The notes: generated by a model not told the origin, from the letters alone. DNA of 64,000 bases from Massilia sp. BJB1822 (GCF_013369485.1 NZ_JABWEB010000018.1:40730-104729), one strand, 5' to 3'; counted from the first letter of the stretch, positions 30,801-38,235 are shown. A program made the numbers and translations.

Positions 30801-31528
30801 AGGTAGACCCCTTCCAGCGGCACCAGGCGGCTATTCTGCTCGGCCGCCGGCCAGTATTCGGTCAGGTGGATCACGGCCGTGGTGCCGAAAGGATCGATCA
30901 GGGCGGCCAGGGTCTTGTAGTCGAGGTCGCGCGCCAGGCCGGGCGCCACCAGGTAGCCGACCAGCATCACCACGCTGCTGATATACACGGGCAGCATGCG
31001 CCGCGTCAGCGCGGCCAGCACGAAGAACAGGCTGCCGAAGATGAAGATATTCGGCAGCAGGGTCATGGCGTAGGGGCGCAGATAGGCCAGTGCGCCGGCG
31101 CCGGCCAGGCGCTCCGGCTCGACGCCGGGCAGGAAGGTGCCGAGCCAGGTGCCGAGCAGGATGCTGGCGAAGACCACGGCCAGCACGGCGCAGGCGCCGA
31201 AGAAGCGGCCAAACATATACTGGTGTTTGCGGATCGGCGCGCTGAAGAAGAAGTGCTGCATCTCGTATTCGAAGTCCTGCTGCAGCGCCCGCCCCATCAT
31301 GGCGGCGATGACGATGACGCCAAAGCAGCCGAGGAAGCTGGCGGTGAGCAGGATGGAGCGCGGCGCGTCGATCAGGGCGCGTCCGCCGAAGCTCACATGG
31401 GCTTCCTTGAAGACGCCGCCGGCGGCGGCCATCCACAGCATGGACAGGGCCAGGAAGAGGGCGAAATAGACCCAGGTCGAGAGCAGCTTGAGGCGCTGGC
31501 GGGCTTCGAAAACGGCGATGGCGAACAT
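27812..31528 (-). CDS. ABC transporter permease fused to an M1-family aminopeptidase
   Basis: 1238 residues from ATG 31528 (MFAIAVFEARQRLKLLSTW); an upstream in-frame start inside the ATPase gene is rejected. Two clusters of membrane helices (about 15-240 and 350-590) are separated by an Ala/Gly-rich linker (about 255-330). After the last helix (VLAGFSVGLTIFLCAGAVLYY) lies a roughly 600-residue M1 peptidase-like domain. It has HEVAHQWWAH (HExxH near 982) and the downstream glutamate in LSETLAEYSALMV, so zinc binding and catalysis look intact. The ATPase gene ends seven bases before. The peptidase domain follows a membrane helix and may face the periplasm. The family is seen in other genomes, but its role is poorly known. 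Confidence 0.9.
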   Translation of the reverse strand: MFAIAVFEARQRLKLLSTWVYFALFLALSMLWMAAAGGVFKEAHVSFGGRALIDAPRSILLTASFLGCFGVIVIAAMMGRALQQDFEYEMQHFFFSAPIRKHQYMFGRFFGACAVLAVVFASILLGTWLGTFLPGVEPERLAGAGALAYLRPYAMTLLPNIFIFGSLFFVLAALTRRMLPVYISSVVMLVGYLVAPGLARDLDYKTLAALIDPFGTTAVIHLTEYWPAAEQNSRLVPLEGVYLLNRLLWSSFALVVLLLGYWRFHFVSQLEQGGARSAAAERDADSAGGGSGLAGAAAMAAAGMAAGLPHALSSDLASTVPAGLAGAGAPAGGAASRPPRVEPDYAPGRLPGLLLRMTWLNLRETVKNVYFAVIVLAGLLTVVAGALDLGAIYGTSTYPVTYKVLELVTGSFALFMLVLTTFYAGELVWRERDQRVAQMLDALPVPSWLPLLAKLFALYGVQILVLAATMVCGIAIQLSKGYFHLQLGLYCQYLFLLELPTYMLLATLAFALQVLLNHKYAAHLVMILYYAASLTLGGLGLEHPMLLYASAPELLYSDMNGFGHFLARQHWYQLYWSGAALMLLVLARIFWPRGANDERKMRLQLARRALSGPVLAGFSVGLTIFLCAGAVLYYNLHILNDYKSTYRRDAERADYERKYRALAGVPQPRITDVKLDIDIEPERRRLLAKGRYVLENKSGVPISLLYLQQDPQGKLRALRLPQLSHQTLKDERLGFHAYRLSTPLAPGASLALEFEVEYAPRGILGLGQDTPVLGNGTFFDNSYLPHIGYQRHAELRDPRDRKQHGLPVRARALPRDDPKGLADNYLGSDADWVGFEATLSTSPDQIAIAPGQLLQEWSKGGRRYFHYRMDQPILNFYSFQSARYAVRHDWWQDVGIEIYYQPGHEFNLDRMSKGIKDALEYYSKHFSPYQHKVLRIVEFPRYQDFAQSFPNTIPYSEGIGFLARVDDKNPKDIDYPTYVTAHEVAHQWWAHQLVGGNTRGATVLSETLAEYSALMVMKQAVGPARMRRFLAYDLHNYLHGRALERDRELPLADNEDQPYIHYRKGSLAMYLLQDMLGEEQVNRVLAGLLKQYAFHGAPYPSVNALVQGLRQIAPPEQQYLIDDLFEHIVLHNNRAVAASARKLGDGRYEVRISAQAGKARADDQGAEKEVALRDLIEIGVDDKDGRSLLRERKLVTAKQNEFTVIVNGRPARAGIDPDNKLIDRNPDDNMVAVDLRAQ

Positions 31529-31535
31529 GGACGGC

Positions 31536-32429
31536 TCAGTCGCAGCGGTCGGCGGCGCCGTGGCGGCCGGCGATGGTGGCGAAATACACGTCCTCCAGGT
31601 CGCCGATGGCTTCCTCGAAGCCGTCGCCGGGATCGTCCTCGCTGTAGACATGGATCAGGGTGCGGCCCGAGAGCAGGCGCGTCGAGATCACGGCATGGCG
31701 CTGCTGGAAGTAGAGCAAATCCTTTTTCTCGACGAAGCGCGCCCAGATCTTGCAGCTGATGTCGTCGATCAGCTGCTGGGTGGGGCCGGCCAAGAGCAGG
31801 TGGCCCTGGTTGATGATGGCCATGGTCGAGCACAGGTCGGCCACGTCGCTGACGATGTGGGTGGACAGGATCACGGTGCGCTCGGCGCCGATATCGGACA
31901 GCAGGTTGTGGAAGCGCACCCGCTCCTGCGGGTCGAGGCCGGCGGTCGGTTCGTCGACGATGATCAGCTTGGGGTCGCCCAGCAGGGCTTGGGCGATGCC
32001 GAAGCGCTGGCGCATGCCGCCCGAGAAGGTGCCGAGGCGGCGGTGGCGCAGTTCGAACAGATTGGTCTGCTGCAAGAGCGCATCAACCACTTCGCGCCGC
32101 TGGGCACGGTTGCCCAAGCCCTTAAGCACGGCAAAATGGTCGAGCAGTTCATAGGCCGTGACTTTGGGGTAGAGGCCGAAATCCTGGGGCAGGTAGCCGA
32201 GCAGGCGGCGGATCGCGTCTTTTTCGTCCAGCACATCGTAATCGCCGAAAAAGACCGAGCCGGAATCGGCTTCCTGCAGGGTGGCCAGGGTGCGCATCAG
32301 CGTCGATTTGCCGGCGCCGTTCGGGCCGAGCAGGCCGAACATGCCGACCGGGATCGTGAGCGAGAGATTGTCCAGGGCGACCACGCCATTCGCATAGGTC
32401 TTGGACAAGTTGCTGATACGTAATTCCAT
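31536..32429 (-). CDS. ABC transporter ATP-binding protein, partner of the peptidase-permease
   Basis: 297 residues with Walker A GPNGAGKSTLMRTL, Q-loop GYLPQDFGLYPKV, signature TFSGGMRQRFGIAQ, Walker B LIIVDEPTAGLDP and switch His in LSTHIVSDV. All catalytic residues are present. A C-terminal extension of about 80 residues follows the nucleotide-binding domain. The permease-peptidase gene starts seven bases downstream, so the two form one operon and most likely one complex. Upstream, the 165-residue hypothetical gene points the other way. Confidence 0.94.
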   Translation of the reverse strand: MELRISNLSKTYANGVVALDNLSLTIPVGMFGLLGPNGAGKSTLMRTLATLQEADSGSVFFGDYDVLDEKDAIRRLLGYLPQDFGLYPKVTAYELLDHFAVLKGLGNRAQRREVVDALLQQTNLFELRHRRLGTFSGGMRQRFGIAQALLGDPKLIIVDEPTAGLDPQERVRFHNLLSDIGAERTVILSTHIVSDVADLCSTMAIINQGHLLLAGPTQQLIDDISCKIWARFVEKKDLLYFQQRHAVISTRLLSGRTLIHVYSEDDPGDGFEEAIGDLEDVYFATIAGRHGAADRCD

Positions 32430-32582
32430 GCCTGCCTTTCATTTCCGTGGTGCAACACGGTTCTCGTATACAATGGCCTTTTCCATGCTCGCATTGTATT
32501 GAAAACGCGACAGCTGGGGGACTTTCCTGCGATGGGCCGCATTTTGGGCGCGCCAGAGTGCGGAAACGGGGGAGTCAGCCGC

Positions 32583-32588
32583 TATAGT
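32583..32588 (+). promoter_or_regulatory. Candidate -10 hexamer directly before the 165-residue gene
   Basis: TATAGT ends six bases before the ATG at 32595. No -35 sequence is evident at normal spacing, and no Shine-Dalgarno sequence lies between, so a leaderless message is possible. Confidence 0.3.
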
Positions 32589-32594
32589 CCAGCC

Positions 32595-33092
32595 ATGAAT
32601 AAACACGCAGACCAATTGGGGCCGGCCACGCGCGAGCACATCCTGGCCATCACGCGCGCCGGCGTGACGCGGGCCGAGGCCACCGGCTTTTTCCGCGTCG
32701 CGCTCGGCCTGTGCTATCTGGCCAGCCTGATGACCCAGGAAGCCATCGATTTCAAGGCGCTCGACAAGGACGTCAACCGCTTCATTTACCAGTCGATCGG
32801 GCCGGGCCACAGCATCACCAGCATCTTGCAATACATGAGCGGGGAAAAAGTCATCCGCGTGGTCGATTCGCCGCGCTTCCTGCGCGCCTTTGCCGAGCAC
32901 TGCCCGGCCGTGCCGGTCGATTCGATTCCCTTCCTGCTGGGGCTGAACCTGGGCGTGGCCAAGGATTTGTCGGGTATCGACGTGCGCGGGCCGGTGGCCG
33001 ACTGGATCGAGCGCCAGCGCCTCTTGCGCGAAGCGCGCGAGGAAGCGGCGGCGCGCGCGGCCGGCGAGGACGGCGCGGCGCCGGGGCTATAA
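32595..33092 (+). CDS. Conserved-looking hypothetical protein upstream of coq7
   Basis: 165 residues from ATG 32595 (MNKHADQLGPATREHIL). Mostly helical, with a short apolar stretch (FFRVALGLCYLASLMTQ) that is too brief for a confident membrane helix, and a charged Ala/Arg/Glu C-terminal tail. No domain recognised. An earlier frame opening at 32499 is not used because it lacks a plausible start region. It ends 33 bases before coq7 in the same direction, and its stop codon lies inside a TATAAT (33088-33093) that could be a coq7 promoter element. Confidence 0.75.
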   Translation: MNKHADQLGPATREHILAITRAGVTRAEATGFFRVALGLCYLASLMTQEAIDFKALDKDVNRFIYQSIGPGHSITSILQYMSGEKVIRVVDSPRFLRAFAEHCPAVPVDSIPFLLGLNLGVAKDLSGIDVRGPVADWIERQRLLREAREEAAARAAGEDGAAPGL

Positions 33093-33125
33093 TGGTGTTT
33101 TCTGACCAAGCTGGACAAGATCACC

Positions 33126-33770
33126 ATGGCCGCCAAGCACTATCACACCCCCCTCGACCGTTTTATCAGCAGCGCCGACAAGGCCTTGCGCGTCATTGCC
33201 GGCGTTGCGGCGGCCTCGCGCCCGAACCCGGCGGCGCATGCGGCCGATGCCGACCTCAGCGAAGCCGAGCAGCGCCATAGCGCCGGCCTGATGCGCGTGA
33301 ACCATGTGGGCGAGGTGATGGCGCAGGCGCTCTACAACTCGCAGGCGCGCTTTGCCAAGAGCGATGCCATGCGCACCCAGTTCGAGCACGCCAGCCGCGA
33401 GGAGGAAGACCACCTGGCCTGGACCGCGCAGCGCCTGGGCGAACTTGGTTCGCGCACCAGCCTGCTCAATCCCCTGTTCTATGCGGGCGCTTATGCGCTG
33501 GGCACGGCGGCGGCGTATATGGGCGACAAGCATAGCCTGGGCTTCGTGGTGGAAACCGAGCGCCAGGTGGAAGCGCACCTGGCCAGCCATCTGGACAAAT
33601 TGCCGCCGCAGGACGCCAAGTCGCGCGCCATCGTCGAGCAGATGCGCCTGGATGAAATCGAACACGGCGCCGCTGCCCAGGCCATGGGCGCGGCGCAGAC
33701 GCCGGCGTCGGTGCAGCTGGTCATGAAAGCCATGTCCAAGCTGATGACCGGCAGCACCTATTACATTTAA
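33126..33770 (+). CDS. coq7: Ubiquinone biosynthesis di-iron hydroxylase Coq7
   Basis: 214 residues. It hydroxylates the C6 position of the demethoxy-ubiquinone ring. The di-iron ligands appear in the two repeated E-x-x-H type motifs: MRVNHVGEVMAQALY, SREEEDHLAW, and the second half ETERQVEAHL and DEIEHGAAA. Length and motif spacing match the proteobacterial Coq7 (CAT5) family used instead of flavin-type UbiF. The N-terminal 45 residues are less conserved. A TATAAT lies 32 bases before the ATG. Confidence 0.95.
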   Translation: MAAKHYHTPLDRFISSADKALRVIAGVAAASRPNPAAHAADADLSEAEQRHSAGLMRVNHVGEVMAQALYNSQARFAKSDAMRTQFEHASREEEDHLAWTAQRLGELGSRTSLLNPLFYAGAYALGTAAAYMGDKHSLGFVVETERQVEAHLASHLDKLPPQDAKSRAIVEQMRLDEIEHGAAAQAMGAAQTPASVQLVMKAMSKLMTGSTYYI

Positions 33771-33789
33771 GCTGCTGCGCCGGGATGGC

Positions 33790-34212
33790 TTACGCTTCGA
33801 CGATCTCGAAAGAGTGGGTGATCTCGGCGGTCTTGGCCAGCATGATGGAGGCCGAGCAGTATTTCTCGTGCGACAGGCTGACGGCGCGTTCGACCGCGGC
33901 CGGTTTCAGGTTCTTGCCGCTGACGATGAAGTGGAAGTGGATCTTGGTGAACACTTTCGGGTCGCTGTCGGCGCGTTCGGCCTTCAGCGTCGCCTCGCAG
34001 CCGCGCACGTCTTCGCGGCCGCGCTTGAGGATGAGCACCACATCGTAGGCGGTGCAGCCGCCGGTGCCGAGCAGGACCATCTCCATCGGGCGCGGCGCCA
34101 GATTGTGGCCGCCGCCCTCAGGCGCGCCATCCATCGTCACCAAATGGCCGGAACCGGTCTCGGCGCGGAAACTCATGCCCGACGGGCCATTCCAGCTGAC
34201 TTTCACTTCCAT
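33790..34212 (-). CDS. OsmC family peroxiredoxin-like protein
   Basis: 140 residues from ATG 34212 (MEVKVSWNGPSGMSFRAE); the longer frame starting 30 bases upstream adds an unconserved leader. Both family cysteines are present: LLGTGGCTAYDVVLIL and REDVRGCEATL, which form the thiol peroxidase site for organic hydroperoxides. The short YhfA-like size fits an OsmC subgroup. It converges on coq7 with a 19-base gap. The tiny orphan gene lies upstream on the same strand. Confidence 0.92.
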   Translation of the reverse strand: MEVKVSWNGPSGMSFRAETGSGHLVTMDGAPEGGGHNLAPRPMEMVLLGTGGCTAYDVVLILKRGREDVRGCEATLKAERADSDPKVFTKIHFHFIVSGKNLKPAAVERAVSLSHEKYCSASIMLAKTAEITHSFEIVEA

Positions 34213-34286
34213 TGCATTCTCCAGAAAAGGTCGTGCCTGCATTGTAAAGGAGGGGCGCGGCCTGTGCTGGCTTGTGCTGGGTTTTC

Positions 34287-34484
34287 TTAGGCGCAGCCCG
34301 GTCGGCAGTCCTGTGCCAGTGTCCAGTCCGCTGCACCGGGGAGGCGCAGCCAGATGGCGCGCCAGGCGCTCACGGCTTCATCAACTGCCGCTTGGGCCTT
34401 GTCGCCAAAATAGCCTTCACCGACGCGCTCGCAGATGGCGTGGAAGAGGTCGTCTCGAAGGGATATGGGGATGGGGTAGTTCAT
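34287..34484 (-). CDS. Small orphan protein behind the GTTCTAGAAC array
   Basis: 65 residues, MNYPIPISLRDDLFHAICERV, then EGYFGDKAQAAVDEAVSAWRAIWLRLPG and a tail with two Cys (QDCRPGCA). I recognise no family. A good AGAGG ribosome-binding site sits eight bases before the ATG, and the codon use matches a real gene. Its upstream region is entirely made of the 10-bp palindrome array (34495-34683), so this gene is the prime candidate for whatever the array controls. The product looks soluble and helical, with an acidic N-terminal half. Confidence 0.6.
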   Translation of the reverse strand: MNYPIPISLRDDLFHAICERVGEGYFGDKAQAAVDEAVSAWRAIWLRLPGAADWTLAQDCRPGCA

Positions 34485-34494
34485 TTTTTTGCCT

Positions 34495-34683
34495 CTTCTA
34501 TTTTGTTCTAAAACGTTCTAAAACGCTCTAGAACACTCTGGAACGTTCTGGAATCTTCTAGAGCGCTCTAGTTTGGGAGGGAATGGGGCGAGAAAATTTT
34601 CTAAAACGTTCTAAAACACTCTAGATTTCTTCACTGGCCTGAAAAATTAGAGTGTTCTAGAACGTTCTAGAACAATCTAGAAC
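34495..34683. repeat. Array of about 14 copies of a 10-bp palindrome, consensus GTTCTAGAAC
   Basis: Block 1 (34495-34574) is eight back-to-back 10-base units without spacer. From 34505 they read GTTCTAAAAC, GTTCTAAAAC, GCTCTAGAAC, ACTCTGGAAC, GTTCTGGAAT, CTTCTAGAGC and GCTCTAGTTT; the first (34495-34504) is degenerate. Block 2 (34598-34627) has three units and block 3 (34644-34683) four, two of them perfect GTTCTAGAAC. Spacers of 23 and 16 bases break the phase between blocks. Each unit is itself a palindrome, so the array reads the same on both strands. It is AT-rich against GC-rich surroundings and lies between the natB stop and the 65-residue gene. It looks like a cooperative protein-binding array with one site per helical turn. 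Confidence 0.9.
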
Positions 34684-34736
34684 GCCGCCGAAAAAATGAA
34701 GTACCCACACTCGATACCGCCACCGGGCTGAGCCGT

Positions 34737-35921
34737 TCAGACCGTCATCAGATAGCGCTCGCTGCGCATGCGGCGTTCGGTGAAGACCAGACACAGCAGG
34801 GCCAGCACCAGGCTGCTGAAGAAGGTCAAGAGGAAGGGCAGCAGGCCGATGCTCTGCCCCTTGGCCAGCTCGCGCAGCAGGGTCTGGTTGGACAGCACCG
34901 GCACCAGGTACATCCAGTGGGTGGTGCTCAGGTTCATCATCGGCACCACGATGACGGGCACGATGGGCACCAGCATGGCGATGCTGACCAGGGACTGCGC
35001 TTCCTTGAAGGACTTGGCATTGATCGAAAGCGCGATCTCGATGGCGGCGGCAAACATCGACAGCGTGGCCGAGGCGAGGCAGACGGCGGCCAGGTCGAGG
35101 GCTGAGAGGCGCCAGGACATGCCGATCTCTTCCAGTGGCAACCACTTCAGGATGCCGTGCGCAATGGCCAGCTCCAGCGTGATGCCGACAATCGACAGCA
35201 GGGCCGCCGCCAGCCATTTGCCGACGATGAGGTCGCCCGGCCGCGCCGGCTGGGCCAGCAGCACTTCCAGCGAACGCCGTTCGCGTTCGCCCGCCGTGCT
35301 GTCAACGGCCGTGCTCATGCAAAACATAAAGGCTGGCACAAAGAAGATGCCGAGCATGGTGCCGATGGTGCTGGCCGAACGCGAGGCGCTGGTGCCGGTA
35401 TCGTACTTTTGCACCAGCACCGGATTCAGGTTGGCCGGCGAGACGCCGTGGGCCAGCAGGCGGGCGCCGGCGATGGTGCGGCTGTAGTCGCGCAGCACGG
35501 CCTCGACCTCCTCATGCTTGCGCGAGCTTTCCGAGGCCGAGTCGTACCACAGCTCGGCGCGCGCCGGGCGCATGGCCTGGTAATCCTCGGCATAGTGCTC
35601 ATGCAGGCGCAGCACGGCCGTGACCTTTTGCTCGCGCAAGAGGGCGACGATGGCATCCTCGTTCATGGCGTCGCGCCGTTGCACATTGATATTGCGCTGG
35701 CCGAGCTGGGCCATGAGCGTGGGCGCCTGGGCTGCGCCCAGCACCACCAGGTCGATGCCCTCGCGCTCGGGCCGCGTGGCGCGGCCGATCTCGCGGTTGA
35801 GGATGGCGCCCACCATAAGCGGGTACATCAGCATGAAGACGGCCAGCAGCGCGAGCGCACGGCGGTCGCGCAGGGTTTCCTTGAGTTCCTTGAGCAGGAC
35901 GATGAGCCAGGCCGGTTTCAT
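34737..35921 (-). CDS. ABC-2 exporter permease, NatB-like
   Basis: 394 residues. First helix (ALLAVFMLMYPLMVGAIL), then a large extracytoplasmic domain (about 45-185), then five helices (from IGTMLGIFFVPAFMFCM to LVLALLCLVF). ERERRSLEVLLAQPARPGDLIVGKW is the typical coupling segment of NatB/ABC-2 permeases. Its start overlaps the ATPase stop by four bases (ATGA), so the two are translationally coupled. It is the last gene of a hydrolase-ATPase-permease operon; the palindrome array follows its stop by 53 bases. Confidence 0.93.
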   Translation of the reverse strand: MKPAWLIVLLKELKETLRDRRALALLAVFMLMYPLMVGAILNREIGRATRPEREGIDLVVLGAAQAPTLMAQLGQRNINVQRRDAMNEDAIVALLREQKVTAVLRLHEHYAEDYQAMRPARAELWYDSASESSRKHEEVEAVLRDYSRTIAGARLLAHGVSPANLNPVLVQKYDTGTSASRSASTIGTMLGIFFVPAFMFCMSTAVDSTAGERERRSLEVLLAQPARPGDLIVGKWLAAALLSIVGITLELAIAHGILKWLPLEEIGMSWRLSALDLAAVCLASATLSMFAAAIEIALSINAKSFKEAQSLVSIAMLVPIVPVIVVPMMNLSTTHWMYLVPVLSNQTLLRELAKGQSIGLLPFLLTFFSSLVLALLCLVFTERRMRSERYLMTV

Positions 35922-36652
35922 AATTCAATCCCTTCTTCGGTGCCGACCAGGCTGACGAAGGCGTCTTCCAGGCTGTCCAGCCCGGTGCGCGCGCACAGCG
36001 CCTGCGGCGTGCCCTGGGCCACGGTGGCGCCGCCGGCAATGACGATCACATCGTCGCAGGAATGGATCACTTCCTGCATCACATGGGTGGCCATGATGAC
36101 GCAGCAGCCATCGGCTTTCAGGGCGGCCAGAGCGCGGCGCAGGGCGCGCGTGCTCATCACGTCGAGGCCGCGGCTGGGTTCGTCGAGCAGCAGGTGGCGC
36201 GGGCGGTGCAAGAGGGTGCGCGCCAGGGCCACCTTGATGCGCTGGCCCTGGGAAAAACCTTTGGCGCGCCGTTCCAGAATATCGTCGAGCGCGAGCAGCT
36301 CGCTGACTTCGGCGATGCGCTGGTCGATGGCGGGGCGCGCCATGCCATTGAGTTCGCCAAAATAGGTCAGGTATTCGCGCGTGGACAGGCGGTCGTACAG
36401 GCCGAACTGGTCGGTCAGCACGCCGATATTGCGCCGCACCCGCATCGGGTCGACGGCTGGGTCGACGCCATCGATGGCGATGCGGCCGTGGTCGCGCTTG
36501 AGCAGGCCGACCAGGGTGCGCAGCAAGGTGGTCTTGCCGGCGCCGTTCGGCCCCAGCAGGGCCGTGATCTGGCCGTCGGCGGCGGTGAAGGTGGCGCCGG
36601 CCAGGGCCTGCACCTTGCCGAACTGCTTGCGTACATCGTGGACTTCAATCAT
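35918..36652 (-). CDS. ABC exporter ATP-binding protein, NatA-like
   Basis: 244 residues: Walker A GPNGAGKTTLLRTL, Q-loop TDQFGLYDRLS, signature GFSQGQRIKVALAR (SQGQ variant of LSGGQ), Walker B HLLLDEPSRGLDV, switch His in MATHVMQEV. The SRGLDV and SQGQ variants are usual in the NatA group. It starts 12 bases after the hydrolase stop and overlaps the permease start. Substrate unknown; Na+ extrusion by E. coli-type NatAB homologues is not assured. Confidence 0.94.
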   Translation of the reverse strand: MIEVHDVRKQFGKVQALAGATFTAADGQITALLGPNGAGKTTLLRTLVGLLKRDHGRIAIDGVDPAVDPMRVRRNIGVLTDQFGLYDRLSTREYLTYFGELNGMARPAIDQRIAEVSELLALDDILERRAKGFSQGQRIKVALARTLLHRPRHLLLDEPSRGLDVMSTRALRRALAALKADGCCVIMATHVMQEVIHSCDDVIVIAGGATVAQGTPQALCARTGLDSLEDAFVSLVGTEEGIEL

Positions 36653-36664
36653 GGGCGTTCCGCA

Positions 36665-38104
36665 TCAGGGTTGGGGGCCGGCGCTGTTGAGCTGGAAGGT
36701 CGGGGCCGGAATCTCGCTCAGGCAGGCGGCGTGCAGGGGCTGGCCGGGCTGGTCGAGGAATTCGCGCAGGAGGCGGGGCACGCAGCCCAGGGGCGAAACG
36801 ATGTGGCCGCCATTCTGCACGATCAGGTGCTGGGCGCGCTGCATGTGGCGGCCGGCCGCCTCGGCGCGGCGCGGCGGCGTCACCGGGTCAAGCGCGCCCG
36901 ACAGCATGAGCACGGGCGCGGCGATCGGCGTGGGCGCGGCCGGCGCTGCGGCCGGCACTTGCAGCAGCGGGCAGAGCTGGCCGGCGCGTTCGATCTGGGC
37001 CGGGCCGAGGAAGGAGGCGCGCGTGTCCTCGGCCAGCATGGCTGGCGTCAGGCGCGGATAGTCTTCGGCGCAGACCACGGCCAGGTGCAGGCCGAGCGCG
37101 GGACCGGCGTCGCTGGCGAAGTCGCGCGCCACATTGCTGCGCGCCAGGAACGGCTGCCAGCGGCCGCGCGCGGCGCTGTCGATGAGGAAAGGCAGGCGCC
37201 GGCTGTCCTGCTGCGAATACAGGATATTGTGCACGGTGCCGAGAAAGCGGCTGCTGCTGATCTCGACGGCGCGCAACTCGGCCGTGCGCGGGTCGGGCAA
37301 TTCAAGTTGGAGCGGCGCCTGGGCCAGGCGCGCGCGCAGGCTGGCGAACTGGCGCGGCAGCTCGGGGAAGGCCTTGGCGCAGCCGGCATCGGCCGCGCAC
37401 TGGCGGAACAGGGTGTCGAGCGCGGCCTGGGCGTCGCGCCCGCCGGCCGGGATGATCTGCTCGGGCGCGGCCACACCGTCGAGGATCAGGCTGCGCACCT
37501 GGGCCGGATAGCGCCGCGCATAGTGCTGGGCCAGGCGCGTGCCGTAAGAGCCGCCCCACAGATTGATCTGTGCATAGCCGAGGGCGCGCCGCACGGCCTC
37601 GATGTCCTGCGCCGCAGCGTCGGTGCTGTAGCGGGCATAGGGCGCGGCCAGGCGCTGCAGGCAGGCGCGCGCGCTGGCCAGCGCCGCGTCGTCGCCAAGG
37701 TTGTCGTCCTCGGGGCCGCTCTTGCATTCGAGCTTGCCCGACAGGCCGGTGCCGCGCTGGTCGATCAGCACCACGTCGCGCGTGGCGCGCACCTTGCGGA
37801 AGGTGCTGGCCAGCATGGGCAGCACCTCGCTGCCCGCCTCGCCGGGGCCGCCGGCCAGGATGAAGAGCGGGTCGCGCAGGGCCGCCTCGCGCAGGGCCGG
37901 GGCGATGGTCACGTGCAGGCGCAGGCGCGGCCCGGCCGCTTGCGCGTGGTCGAGCGGCACCTCGAGGCGCAGGCAGCGCAGCGCTTCCTCGGCGCCGGGC
38001 AGGTGGCAAGAGTGGCCGGCCGCGGCCGGCGGCGCGGCCAGGACGGCGGCCGGCGCGCTGAGTGCCAGGGCGGCCAGGATGGCGCGGAGGGACAAAGTGG
38101 GCAC
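36665..38104 (-). CDS. Secreted alpha/beta hydrolase (TAP/proline-iminopeptidase-like)
   Basis: 479 residues from GTG 38104, chosen because it starts a signal peptide (VPTLSLRAILAALALSAPAAVLA) after an AAAGGA site; the open frame upstream is not coding-like. The oxyanion region FILAGGPGEAGSE, the nucleophile elbow WGGSYGTRLAQ, the acid MLSGALDPVTPP and the His in VQNGGHIVSPLG form a complete catalytic triad of the S33/TAP-like hydrolases. The signal peptide places it in the periplasm or outside. It heads an operon with the NatAB-like exporter, an arrangement that could join peptide processing to export; this is inference. Confidence 0.92.
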   Translation of the reverse strand: MPTLSLRAILAALALSAPAAVLAAPPAAAGHSCHLPGAEEALRCLRLEVPLDHAQAAGPRLRLHVTIAPALREAALRDPLFILAGGPGEAGSEVLPMLASTFRKVRATRDVVLIDQRGTGLSGKLECKSGPEDDNLGDDAALASARACLQRLAAPYARYSTDAAAQDIEAVRRALGYAQINLWGGSYGTRLAQHYARRYPAQVRSLILDGVAAPEQIIPAGGRDAQAALDTLFRQCAADAGCAKAFPELPRQFASLRARLAQAPLQLELPDPRTAELRAVEISSSRFLGTVHNILYSQQDSRRLPFLIDSAARGRWQPFLARSNVARDFASDAGPALGLHLAVVCAEDYPRLTPAMLAEDTRASFLGPAQIERAGQLCPLLQVPAAAPAAPTPIAAPVLMLSGALDPVTPPRRAEAAGRHMQRAQHLIVQNGGHIVSPLGCVPRLLREFLDQPGQPLHAACLSEIPAPTFQLNSAGPQP

Positions 38105-38205
38105 GGCAGCGCCTTTCCTTTTAAGCAAGTGTGGAAGCAATATACGCCCGACAATGTCTCCAAGGCAACAACAGACGGCGCCGCTGTCGCATCCGCACAG
38201 CGGGC

Positions 38206-38235
38206 TTGACCGGGCAGGCTCACTTCCGCTAGAAT
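38206..38235 (+). promoter_or_regulatory. Sigma-70 promoter of rplM-rpsI
   Basis: -35 TTGACC, an 18-base spacer and -10 TAGAAT, with transcription expected from about 38242. The remaining leader of about 105 bases before rplM is long enough for autogenous control by L13, known in E. coli, but I cannot draw a confident structure. Confidence 0.7.

Noticed and set aside
27731..31759. A 1,342-codon open frame opposite the peptidase-permease gene
   Set aside because: Same antisense shadow pattern; no domain, and the opposite strand encodes a coherent ABC/M1 protein.
34495..34683. CRISPR array
   Set aside because: Units are 10 bases, abutting and palindromic, with no unique spacers of about 30 bases and no cas genes nearby.
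34657..35217. A 186-codon minus-strand frame entering the palindrome array
   Set aside because: It lies out of frame inside natB and has an Arg/Pro/Gly-rich shadow composition.
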